Shown here one piece after another: positions 18,488 through 27,662 of a DNA stretch of 64,000 bases (positions are counted from its first letter, which is position 1; every line of letters starts with the position of its first letter). A model generated the notes under the pieces. That model ran no database searches, was not told where the DNA came from, and was given only the letters and a program-made list of their open reading frames with translations. The stretch lies in assembly GCA_903835235.1 (NCBI GenBank), contig CAILMF010000015.1, positions 124,001-188,000 of the forward strand, in the 5' to 3' direction. The position numbers and the translations under genes are program-made. This DNA is from an uncultured Rhodospirillales bacterium. Its GTDB lineage: Bacteria > Pseudomonadota > Alphaproteobacteria > Acetobacterales > Acetobacteraceae.

Positions 18488-19575
18488 TTTTCCACCTTGC
18501 GGCTGAACAGCCCGACCAGGCCGCGCGGCAAAAACAGCGTGACCGCGACGAACAACCCGCCCAGCGCGAACAGCCAGAGGTCCGGCGCCGCCGTGGTCAG
18601 CCAGGTCTTCAGCGCATTGACCGAGAAGGCACCGACCACCGCGCCGACCAGCGTGCCGCGGCCGCCGACAGCGACCCAGATCACCGCCTCGATGCTGTTG
18701 CCGGGGCTGAACTCGCCGGGGTTGATGATGCCGACCTGCGGCACGTAGAGCGCGCCGGCCAGCCCGGCCAGCACGGCCGAGATCACGAAGACGAACAGCT
18801 TTACTTGTGTGGTGCTGTAGCCGAGGAAGCGGACGCGGCTTTCGGCGTCACGGATGGCGACCAGCACGCGGCCCAGCTTGCTGACCGAGATGCGCGTGCA
18901 AATCCAGTAGCTGCCGACCAGCGCGACGAGGGAGGCGTAGAACAACACTGCCCGGGCCAGCGGCGTGGTCAGCGCCATGCCCAGCAGTTCCTTGAAATCG
19001 GTGAAGCCGTTATTGCCGCCGAAGCCCATGTCGTTGCGGAAGAACGCCAGCATCAGCGCATAGGTCAGCGCCTGGGTCAGGATGCTGAGGTAGACGCCGG
19101 TGATGCGGCTGCGGAAGGCCAGGTAGCCGACGATCAGCGCCAGCAGCCCGGGGATGAACAGTGCCATGAAGAAGGCGTAGGGGAACATGTCGAAGCCCAG
19201 CCAGTACCAGGGCAGTTCCGGGTAGCCCAGGAACACCATGAAGTCCGGCAGCGTCGGGTGGCCATAGGCACCGCGCGGCCCGATCAGGCGCATCAGGTGC
19301 ATGCCCATGGCATAGCCGCCCAGCGCGAAGAAGGCGCCATGGCCAAGCGATAGAATGCCGGTGTAGCCCCAGGCCAGGTCGATAGCCAAAGCCAGGATGG
19401 CGTAGGTGATCCACTTGCCGGTGATGCTGACGATGAAGTCGCCGACATGCAGCGCAGACGTCTCCGGCAACTGGTTCAGCAACGGGATCAGCGCCAGCAC
19501 CAGCACGGCGCCCCATAGCACCAGGCGCAGCGTGACGCGCGGTTGTGCCGGCAGGGTAGCGGTGGTCGCGCTCAT
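18484..19575 (-). CDS. urtC: Urea ABC transporter permease UrtC
   Basis: 363 residues with around ten hydrophobic segments. LivM-like permease; recognisable blocks are ALAIDLAWGYTGILSLGHGAFFALGGYAMGMHL, then NNGFTDFKELLG and a late AVGGRGTLVGAVVGA. UrtC forms the membrane channel with UrtB. Stop and start overlap urtD and urtB respectively by four bases each, so translation is coupled. Confidence 0.93.
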
Positions 19576-21137
19576 GCTTCGGCCGCCCGTCCCTTGAGGG
19601 CGAACATGCCCCGTGGCCGGCGCTGGATGAACAGCATGATGCCGACCAGAACCACAACCTTGGCCAGCACCGCGCCGGCATAGGGTTCCATGACCTTGTT
19701 CAGCACGCCCAAGGTCAGCGCGCCGACCAGCGTGCCGGCCAGGCTGCCGACGCCGCCGAACACCACGACCATGAAGCTGTCGATGATGTAGCCGGTGCCG
19801 AGGTTGGGGGAGACATTGTCGATCTGCGAAAGCGCGACGCCCGCCATGCCGGCGATGCCGCTGCCGAACGCAAAGGTCAGCGCGTCCACCCGGCCGGTAC
19901 GGATGCCCATGGTGGCGGCGATACGGCGGTTCTGCACCACGGCGCGCATCTCAAGCCCGAAGCGGGTGTAGCGGATGGCGGCGACCACCAGGCCCAGCAC
20001 CAGCAGGCCGAAGACGATGATCCAGACGCGGTTGGCGGTCAGCGACAAGCCGCCCAACGTCAGCGTGCCCTGCATCCAGGCCGGCGAGACCACTTCGCGG
20101 TTCTGCGCGCCGAAGATCAGCCGCACTGCCTGCTGCAAAATCATGCCGACGCCGAACGTCATCAGCAGGGTTTCCAGAGGGCGGCCGTAGAGGTAGCGGA
20201 TCAACCCGCGTTCCAGCACCGCGCCGACGGCGGCGGCCAGCAAAAAGGCGGCGGGGATGGCGAGCGGCAGCGCGAAGGGCGCCAGCGCCGTGCCCGAAAG
20301 CGCTTCCTGCACCATGTAGGTGGCATAGGCGCCGAGCATGACCATCTCGCCATGCGCCATGTTGATGACGCCCATGACGCCGAAGGTCACGGCCAGGCCC
20401 AGCGCCGCCAGCAGCAGCACGGAGCCGAGCGAGAGGCCCTGGAAGAAGGTTTCCACCATCTGGCGGACCTTCAGGCGGCCTTCGATCTTGGCCACGGCGC
20501 CGTCGATCTGGCGCGCCAGGTCCGGCGCCTGGGCCTTGGTCTCCAGCAACAGGGCACGGGCATTCTGGTCGGTCACCTCGGCCAGTGCATTGATACCCTG
20601 CAACCGCACGGCGTTGTCCGGCGAGGCCAGGCGCGAGGCGGCCAGCGACAACTCCAGCTGGGCGCGAATGGCGGGGATGGTCTCCCGCGCCAGGGCGGCT
20701 TCCAGCGGCGCGATGTTCTGCGCGCTGCGGCTACGAAAAACGTCCTCGGCCGCCTTCAGGCGCTCCTCGGGGTTGGTCGAGAGAATCTGCAATGAGCCCA
20801 GCGCGCCGCGTAGCGCACCGCGGACGCGGTTGTTGACGCGGACGGCCTCGGCGTCACCGGCTTCGGCGGGGCGGCCGGTCGGCACTTCTGATGTGCCGGC
20901 ATCGGTCTGCAACAGCAGGGTGCCGTCCTCGCGTTTCAGCAGGCGGCCTTCCTGCAAGGCTTGCAACAGCGGCAAGGCGCGCGGATCAGCGGAGGCGCCA
21001 AGCTTTTCGACCGCTTCGGCGATCTGGCCAAAGCCACCGGCCAGTCCGGGTAGGGCAGCGGTAAAGGCATCCTGCGCACGCGCCGGCGAGACCAGCAGCA
21101 GAATGGCAAGCAACATTCCGGGGATAAGGCGCTTCAT
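19572..21137 (-). CDS. urtB: Urea ABC transporter permease UrtB
   Basis: 521 residues. UrtB differs from LivH by a long N-terminal extension: here a signal peptide (LLAILLLVSPARAQ) and about 200 residues of helical, presumably periplasmic sequence, followed by the permease core with FGVMGVINMAHGEMVMLGAYATYMVQ and a closing GVGSLAGTLVGALTLG. The extension is present in full, which supports a urea rather than a branched-chain amino-acid transporter. 81 nt separate it from urtA. Confidence 0.93.
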   Translation of the reverse strand: MKRLIPGMLLAILLLVSPARAQDAFTAALPGLAGGFGQIAEAVEKLGASADPRALPLLQALQEGRLLKREDGTLLLQTDAGTSEVPTGRPAEAGDAEAVRVNNRVRGALRGALGSLQILSTNPEERLKAAEDVFRSRSAQNIAPLEAALARETIPAIRAQLELSLAASRLASPDNAVRLQGINALAEVTDQNARALLLETKAQAPDLARQIDGAVAKIEGRLKVRQMVETFFQGLSLGSVLLLAALGLAVTFGVMGVINMAHGEMVMLGAYATYMVQEALSGTALAPFALPLAIPAAFLLAAAVGAVLERGLIRYLYGRPLETLLMTFGVGMILQQAVRLIFGAQNREVVSPAWMQGTLTLGGLSLTANRVWIIVFGLLVLGLVVAAIRYTRFGLEMRAVVQNRRIAATMGIRTGRVDALTFAFGSGIAGMAGVALSQIDNVSPNLGTGYIIDSFMVVVFGGVGSLAGTLVGALTLGVLNKVMEPYAGAVLAKVVVLVGIMLFIQRRPRGMFALKGRAAEA

Positions 21138-21218
21138 GTCCGCTTCTTGGCGCGAGGGGCAGGCGCAGGCAAGGCTGCGGCGCCGAGGAGACCCCCGGCG
21201 CCGCCTTGGTCGAACCGC

Positions 21219-22457
21219 TTAGCGGCGGCGGTTCGCGTTTTCGGGGATGTAGGGGCTCCAGTTCTCGGCAGGCACGGCGCCCGGCGTCTTGTAGACGATG
21301 TTGAACTGGCCGTTGGCCTGGATCTCACCGATCATGACCGGCTTGCTCAGGTGGTGGTTGGCGCCCATTTCTTCGATGTAGCCCGAGGGGGTGGCGACCT
21401 TCTGGCCAATCACGGCCTTGGTCACGTCGGCAACGTTGGTGGTGCCGGAAGCGGTGACCGCCTGGGCCCACATCTTGAAGCCGGTGTAGGTGGCTTCCAT
21501 CGGGTCGTTGGTCACCCGGCGCGGGTTCTTGATGTAGGCGCGCCACATGGCGATGAACTGGTCGTTCACCTGGCTCTTCACACTCATGAAGTAGTTCCAG
21601 GCGGCCAGGTGGCCGACCAGCGGGCGGGCGTCGATGCCGGCCAGCTCTTCCTCACCGACCGAGAAGGCCACCGACGGGATGTCTTCCGCCTTGATGCCCT
21701 GGTTGCCCAGCTCGCGGTAGAACGGCACGTTGGCGTCGCCGTTGATGGTGGAGACGATGGCGGTCTTCTTGCCGGCGGAAGCGAAGCGCTTCACCGAGGA
21801 GACGATGCCCTGCCAGTCGCTGTGACCGAACGGGGTGTATTCCTCCATGATGTCGGCGGCGGCGAAGCCCTTCGAGACCAGGTAGTTGCGCAGGATGCGG
21901 TTGGTCGTGCGCGGATACACATAGTCGGTGCCCAGCAGCGCGATGCGCTTGGCCGAGCCGCCATCCGGGCCGAGCAGGTAGTCGAGGGCCGGGATCGCCT
22001 GCTGGTTCGGCGCGGCGCCGGTGTAGAAGATGTTCGGGCTCTGCTCCTCGCCCTCGTACTGCACCGGGTAGAACAGCAGACCCTTCAATTCCTCGAACAC
22101 CGGCAGCACGGACTTGCGGCTCACCGAAGTCCAGCAGCCGAAGGTCACGTCCACCTTGGCCACCTGCAGCAGCTCGCGCGCCTTTTCGGCAAACAGCGGC
22201 CAGTTGGACGCGGGGTCGACCACCACGGCCTGCAGGCGGCGGCCCAGCAGGCCACCCTTGCGGTTCTGATCTTCGACCATCATCAGCACGGTATCGCGCA
22301 GCGCGGTCTCGGAGATGGCCATCGTGCCGGAGAGGGAGTGCAGCACGCCCACCTTGATCGGCGCGCCCTGGGCGAAGGCGGAGGGGATCGCCGGCGTGGC
22401 GAGCGCGGCACCGAGGCCGGCGAGCGCACCGCGACGGGTGAGAGTGAAGTTGGTCAT
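21219..22457 (-). CDS. urtA: Urea ABC transporter substrate-binding protein UrtA
   Basis: 412 residues. Tat-type signal TRRGALAGLGAALA, then IKVGVLHSLSGTMAISE, the N-terminal binding-domain strand typical of UrtA, and the family blocks VDVTFGCWTSVSRKSVLPVFEE and LLFYPVQYEGEEQSPNIFYTGAAPNQQ. Captures urea in the periplasm for UrtBCDE. Ribosome binding site aaggaagg lies 8 nt before ATG. Upstream is a sigma-54-like promoter, implying induction under nitrogen limitation. Confidence 0.94.
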   Translation of the reverse strand: MTNFTLTRRGALAGLGAALATPAIPSAFAQGAPIKVGVLHSLSGTMAISETALRDTVLMMVEDQNRKGGLLGRRLQAVVVDPASNWPLFAEKARELLQVAKVDVTFGCWTSVSRKSVLPVFEELKGLLFYPVQYEGEEQSPNIFYTGAAPNQQAIPALDYLLGPDGGSAKRIALLGTDYVYPRTTNRILRNYLVSKGFAAADIMEEYTPFGHSDWQGIVSSVKRFASAGKKTAIVSTINGDANVPFYRELGNQGIKAEDIPSVAFSVGEEELAGIDARPLVGHLAAWNYFMSVKSQVNDQFIAMWRAYIKNPRRVTNDPMEATYTGFKMWAQAVTASGTTNVADVTKAVIGQKVATPSGYIEEMGANHHLSKPVMIGEIQANGQFNIVYKTPGAVPAENWSPYIPENANRRR

Positions 22458-22530
22458 TCTGAGCCTTCCTTGGCTGGCTTCGTTCTGGCTGATACCGCCA
22501 GGCGAGGCGGCTGCATGCCGAGCCGATCAA

Positions 22531-22546
22531 TGCGAGTGCCGTGCCA
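22531..22546 (-). promoter_or_regulatory. Predicted sigma-54 (-24/-12) promoter of urtABCDE
   Basis: On the minus strand the sequence reads TGGCACGGCACTCGCA, close to the RpoN consensus TGGCACG-N4-TTGCW: the -24 element is perfect, the spacing is right and the -12 element has a single T-to-C change (TCGC) that keeps the invariant GC. It would start transcription about 60 nt before the urtA ATG. I see no convincing NtrC palindrome in the short upstream space. Confidence 0.6.
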
Positions 22547-22634
22547 CTGCCCTAAGCTTGGGTAGTCCTGGCGATTTCGTGAGGAATTGTGCCGAGAACA
22601 GCCCAAAAAATAGTCATTGCTCAATTATTGGGCG

Positions 22635-23585
22635 TTACTGCGGTGCGGTTTGGCGCAAACCTGGCTTCGTTTCGCCCGGTCGGTTGACCAGCCAAAGCCC
22701 GGCGGCCACCAAGGCCATGGCCAGCAACAGCAGGGGACCCACGGGCTCCGACAGCAGCCAGGCCCCGGCCAGCACGCCGAAGATCGGCGTCAGAAACGAA
22801 AACGCCGAGAGGCGGGAGGCCGAGTAGCGCCCGACCAGCCAGAACCAGGCGGTGTAGCTGGCGAAGGCGATGCCGATGGCCTGGTAGGCGAAGGACAGCA
22901 CCACGCTGGGGGTCAGCGCCAAGTCCCAGCTTTCGCCGAGCAGCGGCGAGGCCAGCAGCAGCAGCACCGCGGAGACGATCAGCTGATATTGCAGCACCAG
23001 CGCCGGCGGCGTGCTGCGCAGTGCGCTGGCCTTTACCAGCACCGTGGTCGCCCCCCAGAGGAAGCCGCCGCCCAGCAGCAGCAGGTCGCCCACCAGGCTG
23101 GCGCCAGGGCCGGCCCCGGGGCCAACCTTGTCGCCGAAGGCCAGCAACAGCCCGCCAAAGGCCAGGGCCAGGCCGGCGGCGCGGGCAGGGGTCAGTCGGT
23201 CATCCGGCAGCAGCCAATGGGCGCCGGCGGCCACGAAGAACGGGGCGGCGTAGAGGAACAGCACCGCCCGGGCCGCGGAGGTGAACTGCAGGCCGATGAA
23301 GATCATCAAGAATTCCAGGCCGAACAAGACCCCGGCCGCCAGTCCCGGCCACAGCGCCTCGCCCCGCCAGCCCGCCAGCGAGACGCCGCGGGCGCGGCAC
23401 CAAAGCGCCACCAGCAGCGCCGCCACCAGACTGCGCAGCCCGGCCTGCAGCACCGGGGGAATGCCGGCATTGCCCAGCTTCACCGCCACCATGTTCAGGC
23501 CCCAGGCCAGGCACAGCAGCAGCATGGTGGCCACGGCGACCGGCGGCAAAGGGCCGGATTCGCCGGCTTGGCTGGGTTTGCTCAT
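22635..23585 (-). CDS. EamA/DMT-family membrane transporter
   Basis: 316 residues from ATG 23585 (MSKPSQAG...). About ten membrane helices arranged as two EamA halves: the first near CLAWGLNMVAVKLGNAGIPP, the second near LLLLGGGFLWGATTVLVKASAL. Members export amino acids or small metabolites from the cytoplasm. The open frame upstream of 23585 overlaps the divergent metallo-hydrolase gene and is not coding. Substrate unknown. Confidence 0.88.
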   Translation of the reverse strand: MSKPSQAGESGPLPPVAVATMLLLCLAWGLNMVAVKLGNAGIPPVLQAGLRSLVAALLVALWCRARGVSLAGWRGEALWPGLAAGVLFGLEFLMIFIGLQFTSAARAVLFLYAAPFFVAAGAHWLLPDDRLTPARAAGLALAFGGLLLAFGDKVGPGAGPGASLVGDLLLLGGGFLWGATTVLVKASALRSTPPALVLQYQLIVSAVLLLLASPLLGESWDLALTPSVVLSFAYQAIGIAFASYTAWFWLVGRYSASRLSAFSFLTPIFGVLAGAWLLSEPVGPLLLLAMALVAAGLWLVNRPGETKPGLRQTAPQ

Positions 23586-23690
23586 GCGCCGCACCCTGGG
23601 GCGCGGGCGCCGCGCGGTCCAGCCGGCTTGACGCCGCCGGCGCACCGCCGCACAGCCGCGGGTGAACCCCCAACCCGAAGGAGCGCCGCC

Positions 23691-24329
23691 ATGGCCCTGA
23701 AGGCAGCCGTCATCCCGGTCACGCCGTTCCAGCAGAACTGCACCGTCCTGTGGGATGATGCCACGCTGGAGGGAGTGGTCGTGGACCCCGGCGGCGAGGT
23801 CGCGCACATCGTCAAGACGCTGGAGCACCTGAAGCTGCGGCTGACCACGATATTGCTGACGCATGGCCACATGGACCATGCCGGCGGCGCCGACGAGTTG
23901 CGCGAGTTGACCGGTGCCCCGGTGGTGGGCCCCGACCAGCGCGATGCCTTCCTGCTGGAGGGCCTGGCTGCACAGGGCGCCAAGTACGGCATCGAGGGGT
24001 CGCGCAACGTCACGCCGGATCGCTGGCTGGTGGAAGGCGAGACGGTGCGGATCGGCGAGGAGGCGTTTTCCGTGCTGCATTGCCCCGGGCACACGCCGGG
24101 GCACCTGGTCTTCGTCAATGCAGGCATGCGGGTGGCGCTGGTGGGGGATGTGCTGTTCCGTGGCTCGGTCGGGCGCACCGACTTTCCTTATGGCGATGGC
24201 GCGGCGCTGATCGAGGCGATCACCACCAAGCTGCTGCCGCTGGGCGACGACATCAGCTTCCTCTGCGGCCATGGGCCCGGTGGCACCTTCGGGGTGGAAC
24301 GGCAGACCAACCCCTTCCTGCGGGGGTGA
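23691..24329 (+). CDS. MBL-fold metallo-hydrolase (glyoxalase II-like, YcbL group)
   Basis: 212 residues from ATG 23691 with gaaggag upstream. Metal-binding motif THGHMDHAGG (HxHxDH), the third ligand in HCPGHTPGHLVF, the bridging Asp in VGDVLFRGSVGRTDFPYGD, and a final CGHGPGG. Cytosolic; the small size and GRTDFPYGD block fit the YcbL-type thioester hydrolases, though activity on S-lactoylglutathione is not proven. Divergent from the EamA gene. Confidence 0.9.
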   Translation: MALKAAVIPVTPFQQNCTVLWDDATLEGVVVDPGGEVAHIVKTLEHLKLRLTTILLTHGHMDHAGGADELRELTGAPVVGPDQRDAFLLEGLAAQGAKYGIEGSRNVTPDRWLVEGETVRIGEEAFSVLHCPGHTPGHLVFVNAGMRVALVGDVLFRGSVGRTDFPYGDGAALIEAITTKLLPLGDDISFLCGHGPGGTFGVERQTNPFLRG

Positions 24330-24409
24330 GTCGCAAAATTAGCGTCAGTCTCGACAATTGGGGCATATTTCGCCTAGGCTAACGGTACGCCAGCGGGAAA
24401 ACCCCCTCC

Positions 24410-25831
24410 GTGATCTTTGCCAGCTTTGAGTTCCTGTTCCTGTTCCTGCCGCTGTTCTTCGCGGTCTACTACCTGACGCCGTTCCGCTATCGGAATTGGC
24501 CGGTGCTGGTCCTGTCCTGGGGCTTCTATGCGTGGTGGCGAGTGGACTTCCTGGCGCTGCTGGCCGCCGTCACGGTGTTCACCTACGCCACTGTCATGGC
24601 CATGGACCGCGTTGGGCCGAAAACGCGCACCGGCACGCGGCTGCTCAAGGTGGGGCTGGTCGGCAACCTTGGCGTGCTCGCCTACTTCAAGTACGCGAAT
24701 TTCGGCGTCGGCGCGTTCAACGACCTGCTTGCCAGCCTGGGCATGGCGCCGATGGGCTGGTCGGAGATCCTGCTGCCGATCGGCCTCAGCTTCTATGTGC
24801 TGCAATCCGTCAGCTACCTGGTGGATGTCTGGCGCGGCGATGTCCCGGTCAGCCGCAGCTTCGTCAACTACGCGGCCTACAAGGCCATCTTCAGCCAGCT
24901 CATCGCCGGGCCCATCGTGCGCTACGCCGAGATCGAGCAGGAACTGAAGGGCCGCACCCATACGCTGGAGCAATTCGGCTTGGGCGCCCGGCGCTTCATG
25001 ATCGGCTTCGCCATGAAGGTCTGCTTCGCCGACACGCTCTCCCCGGTGGTGGATGCGGTATTCGCGCTGGAGGCGCCGACGCTGGTGGACAGCTGGACCG
25101 GCGCCATCGGCTATACGCTGCAACTCTATTTCGACTTCGCCGGCTACTCCGCCATGGCCATCGGCCTGGCGCTGATGATGGGCTTCCACTTCCCCGAGAA
25201 TTTCAACTTTCCGTACCTGTCCGGCAGCATCCAGCAGTTCTGGCAGCGCTGGCACATGACGCTGAGCCGCTTCCTGCGGGACTACCTGTACATATCGCTG
25301 GGCGGCAACCGCGGTGGTGAGCGGCGGACCTACCTGAACCTGCTGGCCACCATGGTGATCGGCGGCTTCTGGCACGGGGCGAATTGGACGTTTTTGCTGT
25401 GGGGCTTCTGGCATGGCGGGCTGCTGGCGGCGCACCGTGCGTGGCGCGCCGCCGGGAACGGCCCGATGCGCTACCCCGCCGGCGTGGCGCTGACCATGCT
25501 CGCCGTGGTCATCGGCTGGGTCGCCTTCCGCGCGCCGGATCTGGCGACGACCTGGCGCATGTATGGCGGCATGCTCGGGCTGCACGGCGTGGGGCTTTCC
25601 GACATGCTGGCCTGGCAGGTGATGCCGGACCAGTGGTGGACCGGCGCCATCGCTGTGCTGGTCTGCGCCGTGCCGCTCGGTGTCCGCTGGCTGCCGTGGG
25701 AGCAGCCGGTGGCGGCGATGCATCCGGCCTGGCGCGCGGCCTGGGTGGCGGCGCCGACGCTGGGCTTTCTGCTCGGACTGGTGCTGCTGTACAGCCGCGC
25801 CGCCGTGCCCTTCCTGTACTTCCAGTTCTGA
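24410..25831 (+). CDS. MBOAT-family O-acyltransferase (AlgI-like)
   Basis: 473 residues, GTG start. Many membrane helices beginning FASFEFLFLFLPLFFAVYYL, typical of AlgI. Diagnostic blocks: ILLPIGLSFYVLQSVSYLVDVWRG, the RF-x-x-SLGGNRGG-like LSRFLRDYLYISLGGNR, and FWHGANWTFLLWGFWHG containing the conserved catalytic-region histidines. AlgI passes an acetyl group through the inner membrane to periplasmic AlgJ/AlgX-type transferases that modify an exopolysaccharide. Followed at 11 nt by an AlgX/J-like gene. Confidence 0.92.
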   Translation: MIFASFEFLFLFLPLFFAVYYLTPFRYRNWPVLVLSWGFYAWWRVDFLALLAAVTVFTYATVMAMDRVGPKTRTGTRLLKVGLVGNLGVLAYFKYANFGVGAFNDLLASLGMAPMGWSEILLPIGLSFYVLQSVSYLVDVWRGDVPVSRSFVNYAAYKAIFSQLIAGPIVRYAEIEQELKGRTHTLEQFGLGARRFMIGFAMKVCFADTLSPVVDAVFALEAPTLVDSWTGAIGYTLQLYFDFAGYSAMAIGLALMMGFHFPENFNFPYLSGSIQQFWQRWHMTLSRFLRDYLYISLGGNRGGERRTYLNLLATMVIGGFWHGANWTFLLWGFWHGGLLAAHRAWRAAGNGPMRYPAGVALTMLAVVIGWVAFRAPDLATTWRMYGGMLGLHGVGLSDMLAWQVMPDQWWTGAIAVLVCAVPLGVRWLPWEQPVAAMHPAWRAAWVAAPTLGFLLGLVLLYSRAAVPFLYFQF

Positions 25832-25842
25832 GGAGCGGCGGC

Positions 25843-26961
25843 ATGCAATGGAACGGCGCAGGGATGGCAGCGCGGGGCCAGGGCGTGGCCATGGTGCTGG
25901 TGATGCTGTGGGGCGTGTGGCAGGGCCTGGCCGCGCTCTCGGCGCCCGAGAGCCTGGCACGGCTGCGCGAGACGCTGACGCTGGAGGCCTTCCTGGGTGG
26001 CCGCACCGCCGCGGCGGTGAACCACGTGATGGCGCACGCCCTGCCGGCCGACTACGCGCTGCGTGCCGGCGGCGGGCTGCTGCGGTGGGAAGTGTTCAAT
26101 TCCGGCGGACCGCAGCTGCGCGCCGGCTGCGACAACTGGCTGTTCCTGACCGAGGAACTGCGCCCCTGGCCGGGGGCCGAGGCCGCCATGGTGGAACGCG
26201 CCGCGGGGCTTGGCCGCGTGGCGGCGGCGCTGCGGGAGAGGGGCATTGCGCTGGTGGTGGCGGTAACGCCGGACAAGGCGCGGGTTCAGGCCGAGGCGCT
26301 CTGCGGCGCGCCGTGGTCTGCCCAGGCGCAGGCGCGCCATGCTGAGTTCGACCGCCTGCTGCGCGGCCAGGGCGTGCAGCCGGTGGATGCGCTGGGCGCG
26401 CTGCTGGCCGGCAAGGCCGAGGGCGACGTCTACTGGCGCACCGACACACATTGGAACCAGCGCGGCGCGGCACTGGTGGCGGCTGCCATCGCCCGGGCGG
26501 CACAGGGCCTGCCGCCGGAGCGGGACGCGCGCTTTGCCACCGCGCTGGCGGCTGAGGAAACCGACGGCCCCGGCGACCTGGTGCGGCTGATGAGCCTGGA
26601 GCGGCTGCCGGCCTGGCTGCGCCCGCGGCCGGATCGGCAACGCCTGGCCCGCACCGAGGCGGAAGAGGCCGCTGGCGGCGACCTGCTGGACGAAGCGCCC
26701 GGCCCGCGGGTGGCGCTGCTGGGCAGCAGCTATTCGGTCAACGCCAATTTCCATGGCGCACTCCAGCAGGCGCTCGGCGCGCGCGTGGCGAATTTCGGCC
26801 GCGCCGGCGGCGGCTTTGCCGGCAGCGCGCGCGACTATTTCGCCAGCGCTGCCTGGCGGGAGACGCCGCCCAGGCTGGTGGTGTGGGAAGTGCTGGAACG
26901 CGCGCTCGGCCAGCCTGTCAGCGCCGAGGAACGCGCCTTCCTGGCCGCGCCGGAGCGCTGA
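25843..26961 (+). CDS. AlgJ/AlgX-like (SGNH) polysaccharide acetyltransferase
   Basis: 372 residues from ATG 25843, with an N-terminal membrane anchor (VAMVLVMLWGVWQGLAAL). Family marks: CDNWLFL, then VAVTPDKARV, the catalytic DTHWNQRGA (Asp201, His203) and the serine-bearing block LLGSSYSVN (Ser295/296). This matches the Asp-His...Ser arrangement of AlgJ/AlgX, which place acetyl groups on periplasmic polymer. Operon partner of the MBOAT gene; a second paralogue lies on the opposite strand. The polymer is unknown. Confidence 0.85.
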   Translation: MQWNGAGMAARGQGVAMVLVMLWGVWQGLAALSAPESLARLRETLTLEAFLGGRTAAAVNHVMAHALPADYALRAGGGLLRWEVFNSGGPQLRAGCDNWLFLTEELRPWPGAEAAMVERAAGLGRVAAALRERGIALVVAVTPDKARVQAEALCGAPWSAQAQARHAEFDRLLRGQGVQPVDALGALLAGKAEGDVYWRTDTHWNQRGAALVAAAIARAAQGLPPERDARFATALAAEETDGPGDLVRLMSLERLPAWLRPRPDRQRLARTEAEEAAGGDLLDEAPGPRVALLGSSYSVNANFHGALQQALGARVANFGRAGGGFAGSARDYFASAAWRETPPRLVVWEVLERALGQPVSAEERAFLAAPER

Positions 26962-27008
26962 AGCGGGTGACTCGCCGTTCCGGCGGTTCCGCCAGGGCGG
27001 GTCAGACG

Positions 27009-27662
27009 TTAAGGCGCGTAGGGCTTGTTGCCATCGGCGGTGATGAAAGCGGTCAGCGCCCCGCCAGGCGACATCAGCCAGATCGAGTAGCCGGCACCCA
27101 CCTCAAGCCCCCGCAGCGGAACCACCGGCGCCTGGCCGTTGGCACAGCCCGCCAGGACCTCGGCGGTCACCGGATTCACCGCGCGCATCCTCGCCTCACC
27201 CGGCGGCACGTCAGCGAACACACGGGTGCCGGCGGGCTGCACCGCCAGCCCGGCGCCGGCGCAACCCGGCGTGGCGTTGTAGAAGCGCAGCCGAGCGCGG
27301 GTCTGGTTGAATTCGACCTCGTCGGTGATCGCCTGGGCGCGTAGCCCGGCGCCTTCCGCCACCAACACCACCGTCACCTGACTGTTCGGCGGCAGGGTCA
27401 GCGGCAGTTGCTGCGACCCGACGCTCAGGGTGAAGCTTTTGCCCGCTACCGCCGGCACCACGCTGTAGCGGCCGATGCGTTCCCCGGGCGTGACGCCGAG
27501 CGTCACCGCCGCGCCGAAGCTCGGCCGTAGCGTCACCGGTGCCGCCGCCCCGTTGACGAAGCGCACCTGCGCCGCGCCAGGCGGCGGCGGCGGTTCGTAC
27601 AGCACCTGCTGCGCGGTGGCCGGGCTGGCCAGCAGTGCCAGGCCGAAGAGCGCGGCGCGCAT
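27009..27662 (-). CDS. AlgF-like periplasmic polysaccharide-acetylation protein
   Basis: 217 residues from ATG 27662; signal peptide MRAALFGLALLASPATAQQ. The mature start LYEPPPPPGAAQVRFVNG followed by beta-rich sequence resembles AlgF (LYGPxAPxGSxFVRxxNA), the adaptor that works with AlgI and AlgJ. Predicted to be two beta domains. Its start overlaps the stop of the AlgJ-like gene by one base. Similarity is short and family-level, so the call is by pattern plus context. Confidence 0.75.
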   Translation of the reverse strand: MRAALFGLALLASPATAQQVLYEPPPPPGAAQVRFVNGAAAPVTLRPSFGAAVTLGVTPGERIGRYSVVPAVAGKSFTLSVGSQQLPLTLPPNSQVTVVLVAEGAGLRAQAITDEVEFNQTRARLRFYNATPGCAGAGLAVQPAGTRVFADVPPGEARMRAVNPVTAEVLAGCANGQAPVVPLRGLEVGAGYSIWLMSPGGALTAFITADGNKPYAP

